NCBI GenBank assembly: GCA_005804885.1
Contig: SYOX01000376.1
Span: 1 to 33,830 of the forward strand
Direction of reading: 5' to 3'
Length of the DNA: 33,830 nt
Source of the DNA: Pseudomonadota bacterium
Lineage (GTDB): Bacteria > Myxococcota_A > Bradymonadia > Bradymonadales > GCA-2716585
The position numbers and the translations under genes were made by a program. Shown in pieces: positions 23,209 to 30,069 of this stretch (the stretch's first letter is position 1; each line of letters begins with the position of its first letter). Under the pieces are notes generated by a model, which had not been told where the DNA came from, ran no database searches, and was given only the letters and a program-made list of their open reading frames with translations.

Positions 23209-25296
23209 ATGATCACCGCTCCACACCCCCAGACCCTCGCCGTGCTCGCCCTGGCCGGGCTCCTGCTGGCCGCCCTGGGCGCCTGCTCCAACGACCCCGG
23301 CCCCGCGCCGCTGGCGGCCGAGTGCGTCGACGACGGCGCCTGCCCCCCCGGCGAGCGCTGCGTCGAGGGCCGCTGCGACGCCGCCCTCGACACTGAGCCC
23401 GAACCCGAGCCCGAGCCCGAGGCGCCGCCCCTGGATTTTTGCGGCCCCTGCCAGCGCGACGAGGACTGCGGCCCCCGGCCCCAGGACCGCTGCTCGACCC
23501 TCCTGGACGGCCGCTTCTGCACCCGCGACTGCGACACCGACAACACCCCCTGCCCGCTGGGCGCGCAGTGCCAGCTCGTCGGCGAGGCGCTGCAATGCGC
23601 CCCCGCGATCGGACAATGCACGCCCTGCTTTGACCCCGACGGCGACGGCTTCGGCGAGGGACCCGAGTGCGAGGGCCCGGACTGCGCGCCCGATGACCGG
23701 GACCGGCACCCCGGCGCCGAGGAGCCGTGCGACGGGCTCGACAACGACTGCGACGGGGACACCGACGAGGACTTCGACCTCCAGGGCTCGCTGACCCACT
23801 GCGGCGGCTGCGGGGCGCGCTGCGCCCCCCCCGACGCGGCCGAGGCCGCCTGCGTCGAGGGCCAGTGCACCGTGGTCCGCTGCGCGGACGATCTCGGCGA
23901 CTGCGACGGCAACGCGCGCAATGGCTGCGAGGCTCGCCTGAGCCTCTTCTTCCTCGACGCCGACGGGGACGGCTTCGGCCGCGGAGACATCACCAGCCGC
24001 GCCTGCAGGGCGCCGGATCGCCACGTCGCCGTCGTCGGCGACTGCGACGACGGCGACGCACGGCGCAACCCCCGGGCCGCCGAGGTCTGCGACGGGATCG
24101 ACAACGACTGCGACGGGGACACCGACGAGGACGCAGGCCCGCCGCTGGCCGAGCGACAGGAGGGGGTCTGCCAGGGCGCCACGCAGGTCTGCGCCGGACC
24201 GGGCGGCGACTTCGTCGAGCCCGATTACAGCCTGATCCCCGCCTACGAGGCCGTCGAGGCCGCCTGCGACGGGCTGGACAACGACTGCGACGGGCAGACC
24301 GACGAGGGCTGCGACCCCTGCACCGTGCCGCTCTTCTTCGACACCGTCCAGGAGGCCGCCGACGCGCGCTGCCAGGTGGTCCTCCTGCAGCCGGGCGCCC
24401 CCGCCAGCTTCAGCATCGTCAACCCGCCCGAGGCCCTCACCGTCCGCCCCGACCCCTCACACCCCGAGGGCGGCCGCTTCGTCGGCGCAGCCCTCACCGT
24501 CCAGCTCGACCGGGGGCAGCCGCGCACCCTGCGCCTGGAGCGCCTGGAGTTGGAGCAGCTCACCGTCCAGTCCATCGACCAGCTCGGCGCCGTCACCCTC
24601 GACCGCCTCCTGGTCCGCGGGGTCGAGGGGCTCAGCTCCCCCGTGACCCTCTCCGGCTTCAACATCACCGTCCAGGACAGCCTCTTCGAAGGCAACCGGG
24701 TCACGGGCCGCGACGGCCTCGGAGGGGCCATGCTCGTGACTCTGGCGCCCAACTTCCGCTTGATCCGCAACACCTTCCGCGACAACCGCGCCACCCACCC
24801 CGACCCCGATCGCGTCGCCGGGGCCATCTTCATCGATCAGCAGCAGACCACGGCGCTGATGTCCGGCAACCTCTTCGAGGACAACAGGGCCGACGCCGCC
24901 GACGGCGCCGGCGCCATCGTCTTCGCCGCCGGGGCCGGCCAGATCGAGGTGCGCAACAACACCTTCCTGGGCAACGCCAACGCCCGGAACATCCAGGCCA
25001 GCGCCATCCAGTGCGGCGCCGCGCTGATCGACAGCCGGCTGTCCAGCAACATCTTCTGGCTCGGCACCGGGCGCCACGTCGAGGGCTGCGACGCCCCCGT
25101 CACCTACTCCAACCACGAGAACGGCGCCCCCGAGGGCGAGGGCAACATCTCCGCCGACCCCCTCCTCGACGGCTCCGCCCGCCTCTCCCCCGACTCGCCC
25201 TGCCGCAACACCGGCGACCCCTCCCCGGCCTTCGACGACCTGGACGCCACGCGCAACGACATGGGCCACACCGGCGGCCCGCTCGGGCAACCCTGA
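23209..25296 (+). CDS. MopE-like lipoprotein with metal-binding motifs and a parallel beta-helix
   Basis: The 695-residue product has a lipoprotein signal (lipobox AALGAC, Cys26). A Cys-rich stretch follows with a Glu-Pro linker. Three CDGxDNDCDG motifs (Cys174, Cys294, Cys353), with DGDGFG-type Asp-rich repeats between them, mark the putative metal-binding family of MopE-like proteins. After the third motif, residues about 365-690 look like a right-handed parallel beta-helix (repeated NNTF, SNIF and DNRA turns: LIRNTFRDNRATH, GNLFEDNRADA, VRNNTFLGNAN). It is probably anchored on the outer membrane. The ATG at 23209 fits the signal peptide, with GAGGA 10 nt upstream; earlier in-frame codons run into the repeat region. 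It precedes the cNMP-binding gene by 58 nt, possibly as an operon. Confidence 0.88.
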   Translation: MITAPHPQTLAVLALAGLLLAALGACSNDPGPAPLAAECVDDGACPPGERCVEGRCDAALDTEPEPEPEPEAPPLDFCGPCQRDEDCGPRPQDRCSTLLDGRFCTRDCDTDNTPCPLGAQCQLVGEALQCAPAIGQCTPCFDPDGDGFGEGPECEGPDCAPDDRDRHPGAEEPCDGLDNDCDGDTDEDFDLQGSLTHCGGCGARCAPPDAAEAACVEGQCTVVRCADDLGDCDGNARNGCEARLSLFFLDADGDGFGRGDITSRACRAPDRHVAVVGDCDDGDARRNPRAAEVCDGIDNDCDGDTDEDAGPPLAERQEGVCQGATQVCAGPGGDFVEPDYSLIPAYEAVEAACDGLDNDCDGQTDEGCDPCTVPLFFDTVQEAADARCQVVLLQPGAPASFSIVNPPEALTVRPDPSHPEGGRFVGAALTVQLDRGQPRTLRLERLELEQLTVQSIDQLGAVTLDRLLVRGVEGLSSPVTLSGFNITVQDSLFEGNRVTGRDGLGGAMLVTLAPNFRLIRNTFRDNRATHPDPDRVAGAIFIDQQQTTALMSGNLFEDNRADAADGAGAIVFAAGAGQIEVRNNTFLGNANARNIQASAIQCGAALIDSRLSSNIFWLGTGRHVEGCDAPVTYSNHENGAPEGEGNISADPLLDGSARLSPDSPCRNTGDPSPAFDDLDATRNDMGHTGGPLGQP

Positions 25297-25354
25297 CCCC
25301 AGGGGCCGCAGCCCCTCGATCCAGCGCGCGCCGCCGCGCCCCAAGGACAAGCCC

Positions 25355-27430
25355 ATGAAGCAGGAACTGGACTTCATCCCCTTCACCTTCCTGTCGGACG
25401 CCGAGCGGGCCGAGCTGCGCGCGGACTTCGTCGAGATGCGCTTCGCCGACAGGGCGGTGATCTTCGCCCAGGGGGACCTCGACGATCGGGTCTTCTTGCT
25501 CATCGAGGGCCAGGTCGAGCAGTGGGTCCACTTCGAAACCCACAGCAAGAAGATCGAGGTCATCGAGCCGGGCCACCACTTCGGCGAGCGCGCGGTGCTG
25601 CTGGGCGATCGCAAGCGGGCCTTCGAGGCCCGAGCCCTGGGCTCGGTGCGCTGCTACGCGCTCAGCGGCGAGGCCTTCCTGGCGCTGCTGGGGCGCTCGC
25701 CGGTCTTCGCGCGGGCGATGGGGCAGATCCTGCGCGAAAAACAGAACATCTTCATGGCCTTCGACCGCTTCATGGCCGAGGTCCTGCACGGCGTGGCCCA
25801 GGGCCGCATGGACTTCAGCGCCCTCGTGACCCGCTACAGGGCCCTTCAGCCGGCCCTGCACCCGCACGTCGACGACCACGCGACGATCGACTTCGACGCC
25901 CTGGCCTACGCCGTCCGGAGGCTGCCCGCGCACGTCACCCGGACGCTGGTCTGGTTCCTGGCCGACGAGCTGCCCCTGCTCTACAGCACCCCCCAGGCGA
26001 CCTTCGAGGCCGTCGGGACGCCCAGCCGGCGCAGGGCCATCTACGAGATGATGCCCGGCAAGAGCATCGTGCTGCTGCGCGACGGGATCTCGGATCTGGT
26101 CGACCTGCTCTCGTGCCTGTGCCTGATGGCCGTCGAGGCCCGCAAGATCCGCAAGCGCATCGAAGACCCGGCGATCCTCAGCCGCCTGACGGCCTTCCTG
26201 GCCGACCCGCAGGCCCAGGAGGGCGCCGGGCAGGCCGAGGGGGGCCGCAAGCCGGAGCTGAGCCTGCTCAAGAGCCTGCCCTTCAACGCCGACGAGATCG
26301 AGGGGCTGCGGCGGCTCTGGCCCGGGCAGGTCAGCGCGCGCCTGCGCGACATGGCGCTGCACCACGAGGACTTCAACATCGACGTCTGGAAGCGGATCGG
26401 CCGCCACAACAGCAGCCAGGCCGACGTGTGGACCACCCAGATCGCCGAGGCCACCGAGGAGCTCATCGGACACCGCCCCAACGCCCTTCCCAAGGACCGC
26501 CGGGTCCACATCATCAGCAGCAACACCCACTCGGTGACCAACTGCCTGAGCACCTGGCTGGTCCAGCAGACCGAGGCGATCATCGCCTGGGGCGAGAAGA
26601 TCGACCACCCGCTGCTCAAAGGCTCCTGGGGCGTCCGACAGGATCTGGCCGTGGCGCTCAGCCGCGACTACCGCACCTCGACGCCGAGCGAGGAGGCCCG
26701 CCGCGCCGCGATCGACGAGCACGAGGGCGTCCTGGAGCTGAGCCAGACGGCCTTCACCGGCATCCGCGTCCAGCTCTTTGACACCACCGGGCTCTGCCTG
26801 CGGCCCATCGACCCGGCCCTGACCCCCCCGCCGATGCAGTCGAGGGCCCTGCTGGTCAACATCGATTACGCCTTCGGGCAGCAGGCCGAGGAGATCATCG
26901 CCAACCTCATCAAGCTCTTCGGCCGCAACCTCGACAGCGTCAACGTGCTGGGCAAGGCCGGCGGGCTCACCGGACGGCGGGGCGACATCCTGATGCCCAC
27001 GGCCTTCGTGCGCCAGACCGACGACCGCTTCCAGCCCTTGAACCAGGCCATCGACCTCGACCGCCTGCGCGCCCTGAGCCACGACCGGGCGATCCACCAG
27101 GGCCCCGTGCTGACCGTCGCCGGCACGCTGCTCCAGAACCGCGTCATGCTCAACTTCTACCGGCACCTGTGGCGCTGCGTCGGCCTGGAGATGGAGGGCT
27201 CCTACTACCACCGGCCGCTCGAGGAGGCCCGCGAGCTGGGCTTCGTGCGCCGGGACCTGCTCATGCGCTACCTCTACTACACCTCCGATCTGCCCCTGAT
27301 GGCCGACGCCAACCTCAGCGGCTCGATGCTGGCCATCGAGGGCATACCCCCGCTCTACGCCGTCACCCGCGAGATCCTCAACGGGATCTTCGACCAGGAG
27401 CGCGCGCGCATCACCTCGCCGGTCGACTGA
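25355..27430 (+). CDS. Cyclic-nucleotide-binding domain fused to a nucleoside-phosphorylase-like domain
   Basis: A 691-residue protein without signal peptide. Residues 10-125 form a CAP/cNMP-binding fold with the phosphate-binding cassette FGERAVLLGDRKRA (Gly77, Glu78, Arg88). The Ser/Thr that normally follows the Arg is Ala89. Residues about 130-390 are helical, unassigned. From about 400 the sequence resembles the purine nucleoside phosphorylase/MTA-SAH nucleosidase fold: GKAGGLTGRRGDILMP (from 533) like the family's GxAGGL...GDI segment, LEMEGSYY (611-618) like its MEG/MEA ribose-binding Glu, and YTSDLP (Asp645) like the catalytic ISD Asp. I infer a nucleotide-gated nucleosidase or phosphorylase; activity is unproven. 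AAGGA lies 9 nt before the ATG. The gene faces the cyclophilin gene. Confidence 0.75.
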   Translation: MKQELDFIPFTFLSDAERAELRADFVEMRFADRAVIFAQGDLDDRVFLLIEGQVEQWVHFETHSKKIEVIEPGHHFGERAVLLGDRKRAFEARALGSVRCYALSGEAFLALLGRSPVFARAMGQILREKQNIFMAFDRFMAEVLHGVAQGRMDFSALVTRYRALQPALHPHVDDHATIDFDALAYAVRRLPAHVTRTLVWFLADELPLLYSTPQATFEAVGTPSRRRAIYEMMPGKSIVLLRDGISDLVDLLSCLCLMAVEARKIRKRIEDPAILSRLTAFLADPQAQEGAGQAEGGRKPELSLLKSLPFNADEIEGLRRLWPGQVSARLRDMALHHEDFNIDVWKRIGRHNSSQADVWTTQIAEATEELIGHRPNALPKDRRVHIISSNTHSVTNCLSTWLVQQTEAIIAWGEKIDHPLLKGSWGVRQDLAVALSRDYRTSTPSEEARRAAIDEHEGVLELSQTAFTGIRVQLFDTTGLCLRPIDPALTPPPMQSRALLVNIDYAFGQQAEEIIANLIKLFGRNLDSVNVLGKAGGLTGRRGDILMPTAFVRQTDDRFQPLNQAIDLDRLRALSHDRAIHQGPVLTVAGTLLQNRVMLNFYRHLWRCVGLEMEGSYYHRPLEEARELGFVRRDLLMRYLYYTSDLPLMADANLSGSMLAIEGIPPLYAVTREILNGIFDQERARITSPVD

Positions 27431-27432
27431 GC

Positions 27433-27456
27433 CCCGAGCCGCTTGAGCCGCTCGGG
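27433..27456 (+). terminator. Hairpin after the cNMP-binding gene
   Basis: CCCGAGC (27433-27439) and GCTCGGG (27450-27456) form a 7-bp GC stem with a 10-nt loop just after the stop codon. No T run follows on the + strand, so it is a weak intrinsic terminator candidate. Confidence 0.4.
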
Positions 27457-27476
27457 CAGACGGAGTCGCTCGCCGC

Positions 27477-27546
27477 GGAGAAGGGAGAGAGTGAGAGAGT
27501 GAGAGAGTGAGAAGGAGGTAGAAGGAGAGGAGGGAGAAGGAGGAGG
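27477..27546. repeat. 70-base purine tract between convergent genes
   Basis: The + strand is G/A throughout except for four T, with short GAGAGAGT direct repeats around 27485-27510. On the minus strand, the direction of the cyclophilin transcript, it is a C/T tract without a single G. That is the composition of a Rho-utilisation site, placed right after the cyclophilin stop codon. Confidence 0.85.
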
Positions 27547-27549
27547 CGA

Positions 27550-28092
27550 TCAGCCCCGGAAGATCGACACACGGTTCATGACCACGGGCACGTTGGGCCT
27601 GTCGCCGGCGCCGCGCGGGACGCGGGCGATCTTCTTGACCAGCTCCAGGCTCGGGCCGTCGACCTCGCCGAAGATCGCGTGCTTGTTGTCCAGCCAGGGC
27701 GTCGCCACCTCGGTCAGGAAGAACTGGGAGCCGCCCGAGTTCGGGCCCGAGTTCGCCATCGAGAAGAGGCCGCCGCGATCGTGCCGCAGCCCCTTGCCGA
27801 ACTCGTCGGCGATGGCGTAGCCAGGGCCGCCGCGCCCCGAGCCCTCCGGGCAGCCGCCCTGGATCATGAAGTCGGGGATGACCCGGTGGAAGATCAGGCC
27901 GTCGTAGAAGGCCTTGCCCTTGGTCTGCCCCGTGGCCAGCCCCACGAAGTTGGCCACCGTCTTGGGGGCCTCCTTCTCAAAGAGCACCCCTCGGATCGTG
28001 CCGTGGCTCGTCTCCATCTCAAGGCGGAGCTTCCCCTCGCCGGGGATATCGATGGGGGGCGGATCGAAGAGATCTCTGCTGCGTCCGAACAT
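27550..28092 (-). CDS. Cyclophilin-type peptidyl-prolyl cis-trans isomerase
   Basis: The 180-residue product accelerates Xaa-Pro isomerisation during protein folding. The cyclophilin signature is complete: FHRVIPDFMIQGG (Arg70, Phe75, Gln78), FSMANSGPNSGGSQFF (Met112, Gln123), and WLDNKHAIFGEV (Trp133, His138), which keeps the Trp linked to cyclosporin binding. No signal peptide, so cytoplasmic. The ATG at 28092 has GGGAG 8 nt upstream; a longer reading from 28188 adds 32 residues of low-complexity sequence and is not supported. It converges with the cNMP-binding gene across the purine tract. Confidence 0.94.
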   Translation of the reverse strand: MFGRSRDLFDPPPIDIPGEGKLRLEMETSHGTIRGVLFEKEAPKTVANFVGLATGQTKGKAFYDGLIFHRVIPDFMIQGGCPEGSGRGGPGYAIADEFGKGLRHDRGGLFSMANSGPNSGGSQFFLTEVATPWLDNKHAIFGEVDGPSLELVKKIARVPRGAGDRPNVPVVMNRVSIFRG

Positions 28093-28299
28093 GTCTTGAC
28101 TCCCACGGTTTGGAGGCTGGCGGGGCGAAGGCGACATGCTCGTGACCCTTGTCACGACGACGACCTCCGGACCAGACGTCCTGTTCAAAAGGCGCCCTCT
28201 GATTACACAACCTTGACCCCCGACACAAGCTCACGCCGCGAGGTCGACCCGACTCCGAGGCGCAGCGCGCCGGTCGGGCCAGCAGGGCCGGCGGCCAGA

Positions 28300-29658
28300 T
28301 CAGCGCGCGCCTTGCCGCGCGATCACCTCGGCCAGCTCGCCGTCCGGCGACAGGTAGGTCAGCACGATGTCCAGGAAGCGGCCCTTCGAGCCGATGATCC
28401 GCAGGTTGCCGTAATGGCCCCCCACGACGCGATCGACGAAGACCAGCTCGGCCGGCGGCTGGAAGGAGGCGTAGCGCTTGAGCAGGCCGGGGATCATCGC
28501 CTTGAGCTCGTCGTGGATCGTCGATCTGCGATAGTCAAAAGGCCCCTCGCACAGAAAGGGCGTCAGGATCATGTCGCGCCACTGCTTGTAGTAGCTGTAC
28601 TCGACCGGCGGCCCGCCGGGCGCCCTGGCCCCCAGCGCCTGCAGGCCCGCCTCGATCCCGTCGTAATCCTCGCGGATCCCAGCGACGATCGTGTCGCGGT
28701 AGGCCGTCGCGATCTCCGGCTTGAGCTTCTTGACGCAGCCAAAGTCGTACAGGACGATCGAGCCGTCCTTGCGGAAGGAGAAGTTGGCCGGGTTCGGGTC
28801 CGCGTGGATGGAGCCAAAGTCAAAGAGCTGCGACAGCGTCATCTCGAAGAGGTGCGCGCCGATAAGATCCCGCGTTTCTTGATCAAAACCTTCGTCGTCG
28901 AGGCTGTTGATGTTGGTCCCCGGCTCGTAGGTCAGCGTCAGGACGCGCTTGGCGCTGCGCTCGCCGACGACCTCGGGGATGGTGATGAAGTCGTGCCGGG
29001 CGTGGTACTGCCGGAAGGCCCGCACGTTGTCGGCCTCGTTGCAGTAGTCCAGCTCCTCGTGCAAACGGGCGCGCAGCTCCTCGAAGAGCGCGTTGAGCGC
29101 CTTGGCGTCCACCTTGACCAGCCCGCTGGCCTTGAGCGCGATCTTCAGGTGCGTCAGATCCGAGTCCACCGACTTGTCCACGCCGGGGTACTGCACCTTG
29201 ACGACCACCTCCCGGCCGTCGTCGACCTGCGCCCTGTGCACCTGCCCGATGCTCGCCGCCGCGAAGGGCTCCCGATCAAACCGGGAGAAGAGCACCTCCG
29301 GCGGCGCGCCCAGCTCCGCCTCGATCTGCGCCGCGATCACCTCGTAGGGCATCGGCGGCGCCTCCTTCTGGAGGCTCTTGAGGGCCGTGGCCAGCTCCCT
29401 CGGCAGCACGTCGCCGGCCACCGAGGCCATCTGGCCCACCTTCATCGCGGCGCCCTTGAGCTCCCCGAGCGTCTTGGCGATCCGCTCCCCGTTGAGCGAG
29501 TGCGTCTCGGCCCTCTCCCGGGCCGCCTCGCCGGCCTCCTGGAAGGCCGACTTGATCCGCGTCCGGGCGTAGTTGCCCGCCACCGACGCCGTCATCCCCG
29601 CCAGCTTCAAGAAGCGCTTGCCCTTGCCCACCGGCCCCGCCTGATCCTTGTCGCTCAC
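28300..29658 (-). CDS. ABC1/UbiB/ADCK-family atypical kinase-like protein
   Basis: About 452 residues. Visible family motifs are the N-terminal KxGQ signature (AAMKVGQMAS), the Ala-rich loop AAASIGQVHRA that replaces the usual glycine loop, VVVKVQYPGV with the Lys, the ExD-like EELDYCNEADN, HADPNPANF (catalytic loop) and LYDFGCVKKL (DFG). UbiB proteins are atypical kinases or ATPases that support ubiquinone and other isoprenoid-lipid pathways; the target here is unknown. No C-terminal membrane helix pair as in UbiB proper. The start is uncertain: a GTG at 29658 was chosen, with another at 29673 and an ATG far upstream at 29898 that adds Arg/Ala-rich sequence. A 207-bp gap separates it from the cyclophilin gene. 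Confidence 0.85.
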   Translation of the reverse strand: MSDKDQAGPVGKGKRFLKLAGMTASVAGNYARTRIKSAFQEAGEAARERAETHSLNGERIAKTLGELKGAAMKVGQMASVAGDVLPRELATALKSLQKEAPPMPYEVIAAQIEAELGAPPEVLFSRFDREPFAAASIGQVHRAQVDDGREVVVKVQYPGVDKSVDSDLTHLKIALKASGLVKVDAKALNALFEELRARLHEELDYCNEADNVRAFRQYHARHDFITIPEVVGERSAKRVLTLTYEPGTNINSLDDEGFDQETRDLIGAHLFEMTLSQLFDFGSIHADPNPANFSFRKDGSIVLYDFGCVKKLKPEIATAYRDTIVAGIREDYDGIEAGLQALGARAPGGPPVEYSYYKQWRDMILTPFLCEGPFDYRRSTIHDELKAMIPGLLKRYASFQPPAELVFVDRVVGGHYGNLRIIGSKGRFLDIVLTYLSPDGELAEVIARQGAR

Positions 29659-30066
29659 GCCCCTGCCCGCCACTCGTGTGGTGTCACTCGCCTCGCCGAT
29701 CTCGTCGACGAGGGCATCGACACGCCGATCACACGCGGATCGACGGCACCGTGAATCTACCAACACCGCGCGGGGTGCGCAACCGCGCCGCGCAAAAACC
29801 GAACGACTGTTCGGCGCCCGACCTCGATCTGCGGGCGCTCGCCGCTCCCCGCCCGATCGCGTGGCCGAGGCGGCGGCGCGCCGGCCGGCAGAGCGCATCG
29901 AGGCCGCCGGACCCCTGTCGGATCAAGCGGCCTCCAGGCGCGCGGGGCTCAGGATGGTCTTTCTGGGCACGAAGAGGGGCGAGCGGCGGCCTCCAGGCGC
30001 GGGGTTCAGGGGGCAAGGCACCCCACGACGCCCACGCAGTGGCGGCCTCTCAGGCGCGCGCGGGGT
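29659..30066. other. Gap upstream of the ABC1/UbiB-like gene
   Basis: Contains an AT-richer patch around 29745-29815 that may hold the promoter of the UbiB-like gene, though no paired boxes are convincing. The right half is filled by the imperfect direct repeats at 29927-30069. No gene is supported. Confidence 0.5.
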
Positions 30067-30069
30067 TCA
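29927..30069 (+). repeat. Three imperfect ~27-bp direct repeats at the 3' end of the GH63-like gene
   Basis: GCGGCCTCCAGGCGCGCGGG-type sequence ending GGCTCA or GGTTCA starts at 29927, 29986 and 30042, spaced 56-59 bp. The third copy ends in the stop codon of the GH63-like gene (TCA at 30067-30069 on the + strand). The first two look like duplicated gene ends lying beyond it. Confidence 0.7.

Noticed and set aside
25355..27430. CBASS-type anti-phage operon
   Set aside because: No CD-NTase/cyclase, Cap2/Cap3 or other CBASS component is adjacent; the sensor-enzyme fusion is reported on its own.
28093..28188. N-terminal extension of the cyclophilin
   Set aside because: The extra 32 residues are low-complexity and the ATG at 28092 has its own good GGGAG.
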